Assembly (NCBI GenBank): GCA_934796165.1 | Contig: CAKVOU010000008.1 | Coordinates: 30,333-94,332 of the forward strand | Reading direction: 5' to 3' | DNA from: an uncultured Eubacteriales bacterium | GTDB lineage: Bacteria; Bacillota; Clostridia; Oscillospirales; CAG-272 | DNA length: 64,000 nt | Part shown: piece by piece, positions 31,526-41,121 of the stretch | How the letters are laid out: every line of letters begins with the position of its first letter | Position numbering within the stretch: the stretch's first letter is position 1 | Position numbers and translations under genes: made by a program | The notes under the pieces: generated by a model | Databases searched by the model: none | Told to the model about the DNA's origin: nothing | The model's input: only the letters and a program-made list of their open reading frames with translations

Positions 31526-34168
31526 TCACGTGGTCTTTTTGTGCTTGCTCTGCCGGACGAGAAAGAGCGTGAGGAACACCGTTGCAACCGCCAGAATCAC
31601 AAGCACGGTCAGACCGACAGGATTCAGGGTGTCGGAAATTCTTTCCGCGTCCTCGCGTGCTTCCTTTCGCGCCTGCTTGATTTCTGCCTGAAGCTCATCA
31701 GAATTCAGAGTTTCGCTGCAGGCGGTGATATTTTTCAAAAAGACGCGGCAGGCGGAATCGGAGCCACTGACAGACCGCACAGTCAAACGGATCGCCCGGA
31801 TATCGCCCGGGAGCGACGAAGTATCAAAGGCACATTCTGTTTCCGCACCCGCACCGACAAGCACTCTGCCCGTTGCCGCAAATCCTTCTCCGTACAGTGT
31901 CAGACCGAGTTCAAATACCGATCGCACATCGTCCAGATCCTCCACGGCAAAACAAAACGCGAGCGAATCATACAATGTCATGTCTTCCGGGTAAGTAAAT
32001 GTATAATAGATTCCGCCACCGGTGTCACTGCTGAAATCGACCGTTGCAGCCAGTGCCCGTCCCACCGTTTTGCCCACGCCGATTCCGAATCCGGAAACAT
32101 TCGGATCGGAATTCCAGTTCATGGTTCCGAGTGCGGAGGAGAAGTCGAAGCAGGCGTAGGTCCCTGCGGCATTCTGCGCCGCAATTCCCTCTTTTAATTC
32201 GAGTTGAATTACGGATGCTCCTTTTTTTTGCCGATTGAGGAGTTCCTGCCAGGAGTTGACTCCGAATACACTCAGCACAAAATCATCCTGTCCGGTTCCC
32301 TCTTCCGTGTCGATCCGGGAGATCACAAGTGCAAGCCGTTTCAGGCGTTCCCGGTCAATACAAAGGAACAACGCACCGGGTCCGCCGGAACGGTTCAGGG
32401 CATGATAGGAATACAGATAGGAAACGATCAGCTCCGTATCTGTCAGATCCTCCGGCGGATACCAGACGAACAGATAACCGGCTTTTGACATCCCGCATTC
32501 CGAAAGCAGATTCTCAAAATCCCGGGCAGTTGCGGCGGTATAAGAACCGGACTGTGCCGCCACAAGAGTCAATTCCCCGGTTTCGCCGACCGCCAGACGA
32601 TACGGCGCGTTCCGGCTTTCGAGAAGTACGGTATATTCCGAAAAATCACTTTCCGCGAACAGCTTTGCAAGTCCGGATAAAAGCAGATATTTGTCATATT
32701 CGCCGTCCCGTTCCGCCCTACCGATCAGTTCAGGGGAAACGCGGTCGGTCACGGGCACTACGATCTTCATGCCGCGCCCGCTCTTACTAAGAGCCATCCG
32801 GACGGTGAGAACCGCCTGTGCATAATTACGGATATAGGCATCAAGCGACAGTTCCCCGCAATCGTTGTAGCCCTTTGCGTCGTCAATTCCGCTTCCTAAG
32901 ATAATCCCGCCGATCCTTCCGAAGGTCTGATTTCCATAGCGTTCTGCGAGGTAATCGGTGACGGAATACAAAAGCGATGCAGAATCATTTCCGGAAAGCA
33001 GGATGCCCTTGTATTTTGCATCCGTCTCCCCCGCCACAGCAAACCGCCCGTCCGACGAGTCTGCGGAAACCAGATACCGCAGGTAGACGGTGGCTCCGGA
33101 CGCGGTATAAGCCCGGATCCTTGCGTCCAGCTCTGCAACATAGGTCCGGTCGATCTGGATCGTCGTGCCACCGGAGGTATAGGAGTATGGGGACTGGCTG
33201 TCGGAAAGCAATCGGTTGAGGTACACATCCACTATCGTACGGCCCGCTCCAAGCGAGATCACGGTCGAGGTCTCATCGGCGATGATCCCTTTATAGCTTC
33301 CGCCGGACAATTCTCCTCCGGCAACCGCTTCGCCGCCGATGGAGGTGACATAGGTCGGTCCGGTGAGGGGCGTTTCGGTGCCGCCCGTCGTTTTCAGCGT
33401 CACGATATATCTTGAGAGGCGGTCGCCCGCGGTCTCCGCCGGGACCGTAAAGGTAAACTTGGAGGCAATTTTGAGTTCTGCCAGCGGCGTGCGGGTCTCA
33501 TCCGCAAGATACGTAAGCGGATCCGCACCGAACGGAAGGCGGTACAAAAGCAGTTTTGCGTCCGTGAAGCGCGCCGTAACACCGGAAAGCACCCGCCCGT
33601 TCAGCGTCACCGTCCCGGCGGACGGGTTTGCGACACAGGAGGAAAGCGTGCCGTACTCCGTAGGAATCGCTTCATATGCCGATACCGGATTGACAGAATA
33701 CAACCGGACGGAGCCGTTACGCACGCCGAAGAAGGATACGGTGATCCGGCTGACGCGCTCAGCGTCCGGAATGTACACAAGGCAGGTCTGAGTTCTTTGC
33801 GTCTGCTCGAGAACGCAATCCGACGTATAGGTTTCGCTGCTGCCCGTATAGCGGTATGTAACGGTCATTTTGTTGCTCGCGGTGTAATTGGCAAGAACGA
33901 ACCGATAGGCGTTGCAGGTCGTATTTCCGGAAACCGGTGCCGGGGTAAAGGAAAAGGACGCGCCGGACGCGCGGATGGAAAACATCAGGGACTCGGAATT
34001 GTACGGAATCATTCTTCCCAAGGATTCCTCAAAGGAATCGGTCGAAAAGCGTTCCAGACAATCCGGATAGTTTTCCCGCAGATCCGTTCCGCCCCGCGCA
34101 TACGTCGGCTGGACCATGATGGGGACAAGCAGACAAAGGCATAAAAATACCGCAAATACCCGTTTCAT
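31526..34168 (-). CDS. Surface-anchored glycosidase-like protein (DUF5722-like)
   Basis: An 880-residue exported protein. A signal peptide (MKRVFAVFLCLCLLVPIMVQPTYA) begins at the ATG 34168, which has AAAGGAGG upstream; the frame continues to 34198 without a ribosome site. The C-terminus has one transmembrane segment (LTVLVILAVATVFLTLFLV) and a basic KHKKTT tail, so the bulk is outside the cell. The central part (about 270-600) with DVYLNRLLS, YVAELDARIRAYTASGATVYLRYLVS, GRIGGIILG and FVWYPPED resembles the DUF5722 TIM-barrel, glycosidase-like family, which I assign with caution. Jelly-roll-like regions flank it. Substrate is unknown. Confidence 0.6.
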   Translation of the reverse strand: MKRVFAVFLCLCLLVPIMVQPTYARGGTDLRENYPDCLERFSTDSFEESLGRMIPYNSESLMFSIRASGASFSFTPAPVSGNTTCNAYRFVLANYTASNKMTVTYRYTGSSETYTSDCVLEQTQRTQTCLVYIPDAERVSRITVSFFGVRNGSVRLYSVNPVSAYEAIPTEYGTLSSCVANPSAGTVTLNGRVLSGVTARFTDAKLLLYRLPFGADPLTYLADETRTPLAELKIASKFTFTVPAETAGDRLSRYIVTLKTTGGTETPLTGPTYVTSIGGEAVAGGELSGGSYKGIIADETSTVISLGAGRTIVDVYLNRLLSDSQSPYSYTSGGTTIQIDRTYVAELDARIRAYTASGATVYLRYLVSADSSDGRFAVAGETDAKYKGILLSGNDSASLLYSVTDYLAERYGNQTFGRIGGIILGSGIDDAKGYNDCGELSLDAYIRNYAQAVLTVRMALSKSGRGMKIVVPVTDRVSPELIGRAERDGEYDKYLLLSGLAKLFAESDFSEYTVLLESRNAPYRLAVGETGELTLVAAQSGSYTAATARDFENLLSECGMSKAGYLFVWYPPEDLTDTELIVSYLYSYHALNRSGGPGALFLCIDRERLKRLALVISRIDTEEGTGQDDFVLSVFGVNSWQELLNRQKKGASVIQLELKEGIAAQNAAGTYACFDFSSALGTMNWNSDPNVSGFGIGVGKTVGRALAATVDFSSDTGGGIYYTFTYPEDMTLYDSLAFCFAVEDLDDVRSVFELGLTLYGEGFAATGRVLVGAGAETECAFDTSSLPGDIRAIRLTVRSVSGSDSACRVFLKNITACSETLNSDELQAEIKQARKEAREDAERISDTLNPVGLTVLVILAVATVFLTLFLVRQSKHKKTT

Positions 34169-34330
34169 TCCGATTCCTCCTTTCCGCAGGTCCGTCACCG
34201 CTCACAAAGACCGATGTCCTCCAAATATCATTTGACAGCATTGCACAGTGTGCCGTTCCGGTCTTGCCGGATGTCATTCCGACAGCAGCGTGTACCGGAA
34301 AACGACTGGTTTCCGCGACTCTTCGGATAC

Positions 34331-34336
34331 ATTATA
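34331..34336 (-). promoter_or_regulatory. Possible -10 box for the surface protein gene
   Basis: TATAAT on the minus strand with only a weak -35 (TTTCAA at a 16-base spacing) about 160 bases before the start at 34168. The long leader shows no recognisable riboswitch. Confidence 0.3.
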
Positions 34337-34386
34337 ACATACTTCCCGCGGTTTGAAAATATTTTTGACGAATTTTCAGAATTTCC

Positions 34387-34415
34387 TTGAAAAGATGGAC
34401 ATTTACAGGTATAAT
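34387..34415 (+). promoter_or_regulatory. Sigma-A promoter for rhaA
   Basis: TTGAAA (34387-34392), a 17-base spacer and TATAAT (34410-34415) lie 36 bases before the rhaA ATG. Confidence 0.78.
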
Positions 34416-34451
34416 ATATCTGAAATTATGAACAAAACCGGAGGTACGGGA

Positions 34452-35702
34452 ATGAATCAGAACGAAAGATATCTTTTTGCAAAAGAAAAATATGCCAGAC
34501 TTGGCGTGGACACCGAAGAAGCAATCAGAATTCTCACCGCAACACCGATCTCCATGCATTGCTGGCAGGGGGATGACGTGCGCGGCTTTGAGAACGCAGG
34601 ACCTCTCACGGGCGGTATTCAGGCAACGGGTAACTACCCCGGTGCGGCTCGCACCCCGGAGGAACTGATGCAGGACTTTGACAAAGCCCTCTCCATGATC
34701 CCCGGCAAGCACCGCATCAATCTGCACGCATCCTACGCAATCTTCGAAGACGGAGAGAAGGTGGACCGCGACCGTCTCGAGCCGAAGCATTTCAAGAAAT
34801 GGGTCGAATACGCAAAAGCACGCGGACTCGGCATTGACTTCAATCCTACATATTTCTCCCACCCGCTCGCACAGACCGCGACCCTGTCCTCTCCCGACGA
34901 GAATATCCGTCAGTTCTGGATCCGGCACGGCATCGCCTGCATCCGTATTTCGGAATACTTTGCAAAGGAGCTGGGAACGCCCTGCCTCATGAACATCTGG
35001 ATTCCCGACGGCATGAAGGACACTCCCGCCGACCGTCTGGGTCCGAGAAAGCGTTATGCGGATTCCCTCGACCAGATTCTCGGCTGCGGCTACGACAAGA
35101 ACCTGGTCCGTGTTACGCTGGAATCCAAGGTGTTCGGCATCGGGCTGGAATCCTACACGGTCGGTTCCGCGGAATTCTGCCTGTCCTATGCCATGACGCG
35201 CGGCATCGTTCCCCTGATGGACAACGGTCACTACCATCCGACCGAGGTCGTCTCGGATAAGATCTCCGCACTGCTTGCCTTCAACGAGCGCATCGCCCTC
35301 CATATCACGCGCGGCGTTCGTTGGGATTCCGACCACGTTGTCCGCCTGGACGACGAGACCAAGGAAATGATGCTGGAAGCTGTCCGTTGCGGACTGGACC
35401 GCGTGATCCTCGCCACCGATTACTTTGACGCGAGCATCAACCGTATTGCTGCGTGGGTGCTCGGCATGAGAGATACCCAGAAGGCGCTGCTTCTCGGTCT
35501 TCTCACTCCGAACAAAGCCTGGAAAGCACTGCAGGACGAGGGAAGAAATACGGAGCTGTTCATGCTTCAGGAAGAGGCAAAGACACTTCCCTTCGGCGAT
35601 GTCTGGGAAGAATTCTGCAGAAGGAACGGTGCTCCCGCCGAGGACGAATGGTTCGGGCTGGTGCGCAAGTACGAAGCAGAGGTCCTTTCCAAGCGTGCCT
35701 GA
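34452..35702 (+). CDS. rhaA: L-rhamnose isomerase
   Basis: A 416-residue cytosolic metal-dependent isomerase converting L-rhamnose to L-rhamnulose, the first step of rhamnose breakdown. Family signatures include TPISMHCWQGDDVRGFE near 28-44, LHASYAIF, GLGIDFNPTYFSHP with metal ligands near 130, NIWIPDGMKDTP and GHYHPTE near 255. Length matches E. coli RhaA (419). The ATG at 34452 follows GGAGG by seven bases; the frame extends upstream to 34353 with unrelated residues. rhaB is 2.3 kb away on the opposite strand. A terminator follows. Confidence 0.95.
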   Translation: MNQNERYLFAKEKYARLGVDTEEAIRILTATPISMHCWQGDDVRGFENAGPLTGGIQATGNYPGAARTPEELMQDFDKALSMIPGKHRINLHASYAIFEDGEKVDRDRLEPKHFKKWVEYAKARGLGIDFNPTYFSHPLAQTATLSSPDENIRQFWIRHGIACIRISEYFAKELGTPCLMNIWIPDGMKDTPADRLGPRKRYADSLDQILGCGYDKNLVRVTLESKVFGIGLESYTVGSAEFCLSYAMTRGIVPLMDNGHYHPTEVVSDKISALLAFNERIALHITRGVRWDSDHVVRLDDETKEMMLEAVRCGLDRVILATDYFDASINRIAAWVLGMRDTQKALLLGLLTPNKAWKALQDEGRNTELFMLQEEAKTLPFGDVWEEFCRRNGAPAEDEWFGLVRKYEAEVLSKRA

Positions 35703-35736
35703 AACATCTTTTCTGCATTCGGTAAAATCGAAAGAC

Positions 35737-35779
35737 AACCGGCACTCCCCGAAATTCGGAATTTCGGGGAGTGCCGGTT
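35737..35779. terminator. Bidirectional terminator between rhaA and radC
   Basis: A 19-bp perfect stem (AACCGGCACTCCCCGAAAT and complement) with a short TCGGA-type loop followed by T residues; rhaA and radC converge on it. Confidence 0.9.
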
Positions 35780-35834
35780 TTGTTTGAAAAGCAGAAATGC
35801 CGGTCACGGAGAAACTGAACGGTAAAACCGTGCG

Positions 35835-36542
35835 TCAGTCCTTCCAGAAGGTCGGCGAAACGGAGGCCATATATCTCCCGCCGTGCGACGCATCCATGAT
35901 CGCAGTACACTGATTGCCGGAAACCACGTAATGCTCCAGAAGGCGGACGCCGATAGCTGCAAAATAGCTCTCCAGCGTATTGGTAAGCTGGATATCGTCG
36001 CCGGACGGAAGCGCGATCCCGTTCGGGTGACTGTGAGACAGCACAACAGTTGACGCGTTGTATCTCACAATAGCATCCATCATTTTGCGCAGGCTCGGTG
36101 CGGCGCAGTTGACCGTACCGTCGGAAATATGTTCGCAGGCAAGCATGGACATCCGGTTGTCAAACAGAAGCAGATATACCCGCTCCACAGACAATCCTGC
36201 ATACAGAGGCCGCAGATATGCCGCGATCTTTTCGGAGCTGTCATAAACAAACGCTGTCCTTTGTTCCTCCAGCGCACAAGTCCGGAGTACGCTGTTGACC
36301 ACTTTCAGATAGGTGGCTGTTTTCGGTCCGATCCCCTCTAACTGACACAGAAGCACGTCGTCCGCCGCAAGCGCCGCGCTGACAGAACCGAACCGCTCGA
36401 TCAGACGATGCGCAATCGGGTTGGTATCTTCGCGCGGTATCGCATAATATAAAAGCATTTCCAGCGTTTCGTGCGGTGCAAGCGTATCCGCGCCGTCACG
36501 GATCAGGCGTTCGCGCATCCGTTCTCTGTGTTCGTCATGCAT
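35835..36542 (-). CDS. radC: RadC family (JAB domain) protein
   Basis: A 235-residue protein with an N-terminal helix-hairpin-helix region (about 20-95; QLEGIGPKTATYLK) and a JAB/MPN metalloprotease-like domain whose zinc motif is SHSHPNGIALPSGDD (HxHP then D, about residue 175-190). RadC proteins were named for repair but the molecular role is unresolved. AGGAG lies eight bases before the ATG at 36542, and upstream ATGs at 36557-36566 are less well placed. It sits between rhaA and prs without obvious functional link. Confidence 0.9.
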   Translation of the reverse strand: MHDEHRERMRERLIRDGADTLAPHETLEMLLYYAIPREDTNPIAHRLIERFGSVSAALAADDVLLCQLEGIGPKTATYLKVVNSVLRTCALEEQRTAFVYDSSEKIAAYLRPLYAGLSVERVYLLLFDNRMSMLACEHISDGTVNCAAPSLRKMMDAIVRYNASTVVLSHSHPNGIALPSGDDIQLTNTLESYFAAIGVRLLEHYVVSGNQCTAIMDASHGGRYMASVSPTFWKD

Positions 36543-36575
36543 AAAGCAGTCTCCTTTCATCATCAAAGGTCGACA

Positions 36576-36601
36576 AAAGGCGGTTCCGAAAAACCGCCTT
36601 T
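36576..36601 (-). terminator. Terminator after the PRPP synthase gene
   Basis: AAAGGCGGTT pairs with AACCGCCTTT around CCGAAA, about 80 bases after the prs stop and before radC, which shares the strand. Confidence 0.78.
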
Positions 36602-36682
36602 GTCTGATATCGGTACCCGCAGTCGTACTCCGTGAGGTACCTTGGTCCCCGGCAGGCTTGCCAGGTGTTCAAAAGGCGTTTG

Positions 36683-37828
36683 TCAATCCTCGAAGGACAT
36701 CTGAATCTGTCCGCCCATCTCCGCCTTATGCTTTTCTACCAGCGTGTGGATACGCTTGACGGGATCAAGCAGCGTGCTGATGGTATCGTCGTGATTCAGG
36801 GTATCAATGATATAAGAAACAAACTTGCACATATTGACACTGACAAACCAGTCACGGGAGAGCAGCTCCGGCGTGCGGTATACAAGGTTGGTGGAGAACA
36901 CCTTGTCGATAATTCCGTCCGCGTGCGCCTTGTCGAACTTGTCAAGTCCGTCGGTGAAAAGTCCGAAGGTTGCAAAGCAGAAGATACGCTTCGCGCCCTT
37001 GGTTTTGACCTGCTTTGCTACGTCCAGCATGGATTCGCCGGAAGAGATCATATCGTCCACAATGATGGCGTCTTTGCCGTTGAGATCCTGACCGAGGTAC
37101 TCGTGCGCTTCAATCGGATTACGACCGTTGACGACCACCGCATAGTTACGGCGTTTGTAGAACATACCGATATCCAGCCCCAGCACGGAGGAATAATAGA
37201 TACAACGCGCCATAGCGCCCTCGTCAGGGGAGATGATCATGAGGTTTTCCTTGTCAAGCACCACATCGGGAACGACTTTCACGAGCGACTTGATCATCTG
37301 ATAGGTGGGTCGCACATTGTCAAAGCCGGCAAGCGGGATTGCGTTGGAAATCCGTGAATCATGCGCGTCAAACGTGATGATGTTGGAAACACCCATGGAA
37401 ACCAGCTCCTGAAGCATCAATGCACAGTCAAGCGACTCGCGGGAGCTTCTCTTATGCTGTCTGCCCTCGTAGAGCATCGGCATGATGACGTTGATCCGTC
37501 TTGCCTTGCCTGCCATTGCGGCAATGATACGCTTGAGGTCTGCATAATGGTCGTCCGGGCTCATCGGGACTTCCCGCCCGTACATTTTGTAGGTCACACC
37601 GTAATTGAAGGTGTCACAGATGATGTACACATCGTGTCCGCGCATGGACTGACGCAGGAGGCCTTTCGCTTCACCGGTCGCAAATCTCGGGCATTCCACC
37701 GACGCAAGGAAGCTCTCCTCGCCGCCGTGTCTTCTCCAGTCCTTCAGGTAATAATCCACCTGCGATGCAAACTGTTCGCAGCCCTTCATGCCGATGACAC
37801 TGAGTTCACCCCACTGAGTATCCTTCAT
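36683..37828 (-). CDS. prs: Ribose-phosphate pyrophosphokinase (long Clostridia type)
   Basis: A 381-residue PRPP synthase making 5-phosphoribosyl-1-pyrophosphate from ribose-5-phosphate and ATP. It is longer than the usual 310-320 residues and diverges in the N-terminal half, but keeps RINVIMPMLYEGRQHKRS (the flexible-loop Arg/Lys region), ITFDAHDS, the pyrophosphate region SPDEGAMARC and the PRPP loop AIIVDDMISSGES. A C-terminal extension after residue 300 is typical of this subgroup. PRPP feeds nucleotide, histidine and NAD synthesis, including PncB encoded at 60.7 kb. Own promoter at 37885-37913. Confidence 0.9.
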   Translation of the reverse strand: MKDTQWGELSVIGMKGCEQFASQVDYYLKDWRRHGGEESFLASVECPRFATGEAKGLLRQSMRGHDVYIICDTFNYGVTYKMYGREVPMSPDDHYADLKRIIAAMAGKARRINVIMPMLYEGRQHKRSSRESLDCALMLQELVSMGVSNIITFDAHDSRISNAIPLAGFDNVRPTYQMIKSLVKVVPDVVLDKENLMIISPDEGAMARCIYYSSVLGLDIGMFYKRRNYAVVVNGRNPIEAHEYLGQDLNGKDAIIVDDMISSGESMLDVAKQVKTKGAKRIFCFATFGLFTDGLDKFDKAHADGIIDKVFSTNLVYRTPELLSRDWFVSVNMCKFVSYIIDTLNHDDTISTLLDPVKRIHTLVEKHKAEMGGQIQMSFED

Positions 37829-37884
37829 AAGTCCCTCCAGAATATTTTGTTTTCATCCGACGGCAGAAACCGCCATACGTCCTT

Positions 37885-37913
37885 ATTATATCACACCGAT
37901 TCCCCGGATTCAA
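37885..37913 (-). promoter_or_regulatory. Sigma-A promoter for prs
   Basis: On the minus strand TTGAAT (37908-37913), a 17-base spacer and TATAAT (37885-37890) lie about 55 bases before the prs ATG. Confidence 0.75.
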
Positions 37914-38003
37914 CCTTTTTTTCGGAGAAGTGTCACTTTTTTCGTCCTTGTCAAATCGCGGTTAGTCCCGTGCAACCGGTTTGTGAAAACTGACAACAAA
38001 TCG

Positions 38004-39476
38004 TCAGCAGATCGTCCGGAACCTGCCGAACGCATCGTCCCATGCGGCGCGGTCGGCGCACGGTTCGTACTCCTTGGGGTCGAAGGAAGCGGCAACCACT
38101 TCCCTTGCCTCGCCGAGATCCTTTACCTCGCCGGCGGCGATCGCCTGCATCATGAGGTTGCCGATCGCGGTCGCCTCTTCGGGACCGGCGGTCACGTGCT
38201 TGCCGCAGGCATCGGCGGTCATCTGGCTGAGGAAGTGATCCTTAGTTCCGCCGCCGACCACATTGATGACACTGACCTTGCGGTTCTGAAGCGTTTCAAT
38301 GCTTTCGACCGTCATGCGGTACTTGAGGGAAAGGCTTTCATAAATGCAACGCACCACCTCACCGACACTCTCCGGAACCGGCTGAGCGGTCTTACGGCAG
38401 AATTCGCGGATCTTTTCGGGCATATTACCGGGCGTGTTGAAGGTTGCGTCGTCCGGATTGATGAACGAGCGGAAGGGCTTGGCTTCTTTTGCCCACTGCT
38501 CCAACTGCGCAAAGGAATACTCGTTTCCTTCCCGCTTCCACTGACGTCTGGATTCCTGAAGGATCCAGAGACCCATGATATTTTTGAGGAAACGAATGGT
38601 CCCCATCGCACCGCCCTCGTTGGTGAAGTTCATGGCGCGTGATTGTTCGGTGATGAGCGGTTCTCCAAGCTCGGTCCCCATCAGCGACCAGGTGCCGCTG
38701 CTGATGAACACGAAATCCTCCTTGCGGCTCGGTACGGCAATCACAGCGGACGCGGTATCGTGAGATGCGACATTGACGACACGGATCCGGTTCTTTCCGA
38801 CCTCCTCCGTGATCTGCGGGAGCAGCTTACCAAGGCAGTTGCCGGGCTGAACCAGCTTTCCGAACAGATGCTTCGGGATGCCGAGTCTGTCCAAAAGGTC
38901 AGAGGCATAGTCACGCTTCTTTGCGTCAAGCAGAGCACCGGTCGAAACAATGGTATATTCATTTGCCATTACACCGGTCAGGAAATAGTTGAGCAGGTCG
39001 GGGGTATTGAGCAGACGCGCGGAAACGGCAAGCAGGTCCGGGTTATCGCGTTTCTCCGCCGCGAGCTGATAGAGCGTGTTGAACTCCATCGACTGAATAC
39101 CGGCAACGCGGTAGATCTCGGAGAGCGGAACGGTTTTGTCCACATACTCTTCAATCCCGACCGTGCGGGTATCGCGGTAATGAGTCGGATTCGCGAGCAG
39201 TCTGCCCCCTTTATCCAAAAGTCCGTAGTCAACGCCCCAGGTATCAATGCCCATGCTGGTCACGTCGTCCCCGGCAAGCACGGTTTTTGAGATCGACTGT
39301 TTGATCTCAAAGAAGATCCGCAGGATGTCCCAGGTAAAACGACCGTTGACCATAACGGGATCGTTGGAAAACCGATGATTCTCCCGCAGCGTCAGTTTCT
39401 TTCCGTCAAAGCTTCCGACGATCCCGCGTCCGCTGGACGCACCAAGGTCGATCGCAAGCATTTTCAGCTCTGCCAT
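38004..39476 (-). CDS. rhaB: Rhamnulokinase
   Basis: A 490-residue FGGY-family carbohydrate kinase phosphorylating L-rhamnulose. It begins with the ATPase phosphate-1 loop LAIDLGASSGRGIVG, continues with DTWGVDYGLLD and YRDTRT near 90-100, and carries the second phosphate motif SSGTWSLMGTELGEP and the adenosine motif VVGGGTKDHFLSQMTAD near 400, all typical of RhaB. A GGAG site lies upstream of the ATG. The aldolase RhaD, a transporter and an AraC-type or DeoR-type regulator are not in the window. Confidence 0.94.
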   Translation of the reverse strand: MAELKMLAIDLGASSGRGIVGSFDGKKLTLRENHRFSNDPVMVNGRFTWDILRIFFEIKQSISKTVLAGDDVTSMGIDTWGVDYGLLDKGGRLLANPTHYRDTRTVGIEEYVDKTVPLSEIYRVAGIQSMEFNTLYQLAAEKRDNPDLLAVSARLLNTPDLLNYFLTGVMANEYTIVSTGALLDAKKRDYASDLLDRLGIPKHLFGKLVQPGNCLGKLLPQITEEVGKNRIRVVNVASHDTASAVIAVPSRKEDFVFISSGTWSLMGTELGEPLITEQSRAMNFTNEGGAMGTIRFLKNIMGLWILQESRRQWKREGNEYSFAQLEQWAKEAKPFRSFINPDDATFNTPGNMPEKIREFCRKTAQPVPESVGEVVRCIYESLSLKYRMTVESIETLQNRKVSVINVVGGGTKDHFLSQMTADACGKHVTAGPEEATAIGNLMMQAIAAGEVKDLGEAREVVAASFDPKEYEPCADRAAWDDAFGRFRTIC

Positions 39477-39507
39477 ATATGTGTTCTCCTTTTACATGAT
39501 GTTCTTG

Positions 39508-39536
39508 ATTATGACAAATATCGCGTTTCCTTTAAA
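39508..39536 (-). promoter_or_regulatory. Weak candidate promoter for rhaB
   Basis: On the minus strand TTTAAA (39531-39536), a 17-base spacer and CATAAT (39508-39513), about 32 bases before rhaB. It overlaps the end of the preceding lipoprotein gene, so rhaB may also be read from that gene's promoter. Confidence 0.35.
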
Positions 39537-39537
39537 T

Positions 39538-41019
39538 TTAAGGCTGCTCCGGCACGGAATTGTCCGCGTTCAGCACCACGAATTTCCCGTCGCCGGGCAG
39601 GATGTCGAGAGTAATCTCAGTACCGCTTCCGATCGCTTCCAGCCCGTTGCTTCCCCAGATCTGATAGGTCTGCTCCCCGGAAAAGTGAAGCGTGTACTCC
39701 GTGGCATCCCCTTTGAGGGTATAATCGGTGTTGACGACATACAGCGCGTCGTCCCCCGCTTCCGCGTCCTTGGTAAAGTAACCGACCACCGCACCGCCGT
39801 CCGGGTCGGCGCAGGTGATCCCCTGATACTGACCGTAAACGGATGCAAGTCCGACGGAAAGCCGATATTCGCCTGCGAGAGCCAGTGCATCGGGATAAAG
39901 ATCAAAATCCGCAAAAAGGAACTGATAATTCAGATAGATTCCCTTCATCGCATGAATGCCGGTCAGGACGTCCTTCAGACGATAATAGGCATCGGTCACA
40001 TCGGTGCAGTCACTTGAGATCAGGTAACTGAAGGTTTCGTACGCACCGGTATACGGCTCGTCCGCCCCGTGCTGCCCGACCATGAACAGAAGAAGCGTCT
40101 CTGACCCGAGCGCAAGCGCGGAATTCATGAGCAGCCGGAGCTGTTCCTCTGAGGGAGTTTCCTGATTGTTGATCCGGCAGGTCTGGATATACGTATACAG
40201 CGGGATATCCGCCTTCCCTGCCAGGATCTGCATCTGAAGCATGTTGGCAAGATAGATCGGGAATCGGCTTTCCCGGGAGGTCTGGGAAGAAAACGGGTAG
40301 AAATCCCAGCTTAAATAGTCCGGCTTGACGACATCCAGATACTCCTCGACAATCTGATAATTGCGTGACCCGCCGCCCATGGCGATTGCAGGAAACAGAT
40401 TGGCTCCGATCGGCCATCGCCCGGCTTCGGGAAGGCGTTCGTAAATCTCTTTGACGGATTCACCGAGACTTGCAAATCTTGTCGGATGCGGTTCGTCACA
40501 AAGATAGATCCCCGTCACCGAAGGACAGTCCAGAAGCAGCTCCATCTTATAAGCGATCGTTCCGCCGTCGTCCCCAAAGGTGTTGATATACAACTTCATA
40601 CCGGTATTCTCCGCGGCTTCCGCGACCGGACACAAACGCAATCCGTTTCCGTAATATTCGTCATCGACCAGCGCGGTATTGATCCCCGCGTCAAGAAGTA
40701 ATCCGAAAAAGGTCTCGTAAAGCTCCGGATCATGAGTCATTCCCCAGGAAATGATTTTCTGTTCAATCGCCTCGGTATGCTCATACAGATACCGGATGCG
40801 CTCTTCCTCCGACATCGGCGGGACCGACGAAGAGGTCTCCGTCGCCGATTCCGGCTCGGACTCTGTTTCAGAAATAGTTGCCGTCGCCGATTCCCTCGTG
40901 TCAGCCGACGTAGCCGTATCGCTGCTTCCCTGTGTTTCAGAAGGAACGGTTACGGGGGCACAGGAAATGAGCAGGCAGCAAAGAAGCAGGAGGGCAAGAA
41001 TGCGGACCGTGTTTTTCAT
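39538..41019 (-). CDS. Lipoprotein with glycosidase-like TIM barrel
   Basis: A 493-residue protein with a lipoprotein signal (ILALLLLCCLLISC, lipobox Cys near residue 20), followed by a Ser/Thr/Glu-rich linker to about 65, so it is tethered outside the membrane. The middle part shows (beta/alpha)8-type elements (GINTALVDDEYY, GIYLCDEPHPTRF, PDYLSWDFYPF) as in glycoside hydrolases with an E-P acid/base segment, and the C-terminal about 100 residues look like a beta-sandwich (YVVNTDYTL, LHFSGEQTYQIWG). I do not recognise the GH family. The ATG at 41019 follows AAAGGA. It precedes rhaB on the same strand by 61 bases, suggesting a joint role in rhamnose-rich glycan use. Confidence 0.65.
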   Translation of the reverse strand: MKNTVRILALLLLCCLLISCAPVTVPSETQGSSDTATSADTRESATATISETESEPESATETSSSVPPMSEEERIRYLYEHTEAIEQKIISWGMTHDPELYETFFGLLLDAGINTALVDDEYYGNGLRLCPVAEAAENTGMKLYINTFGDDGGTIAYKMELLLDCPSVTGIYLCDEPHPTRFASLGESVKEIYERLPEAGRWPIGANLFPAIAMGGGSRNYQIVEEYLDVVKPDYLSWDFYPFSSQTSRESRFPIYLANMLQMQILAGKADIPLYTYIQTCRINNQETPSEEQLRLLMNSALALGSETLLLFMVGQHGADEPYTGAYETFSYLISSDCTDVTDAYYRLKDVLTGIHAMKGIYLNYQFLFADFDLYPDALALAGEYRLSVGLASVYGQYQGITCADPDGGAVVGYFTKDAEAGDDALYVVNTDYTLKGDATEYTLHFSGEQTYQIWGSNGLEAIGSGTEITLDILPGDGKFVVLNADNSVPEQP

Positions 41020-41062
41020 CTTCGGGTTTCCTTTCCGGGAATCTTGGCGGTGTATATATTTT

Positions 41063-41091
41063 ATTTTACCATACCCTTCCGTTGTTTTCAA
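41063..41091 (-). promoter_or_regulatory. Sigma-A promoter for the lipoprotein (and perhaps rhaB)
   Basis: On the minus strand TTGAAA (41086-41091), a 17-base spacer and TAAAAT (41063-41068) lie about 45 bases before the lipoprotein ATG. Confidence 0.7.
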
Positions 41092-41121
41092 GATTCTGCG
41101 GGAAGAAAAAAGCAAAAAAGA

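Noticed and set aside
34199..34451. Riboswitch or regulator site between the surface protein gene and rhaA
   Set aside because: Only promoter boxes were seen; no conserved riboswitch core or clear inverted repeat could be supported.
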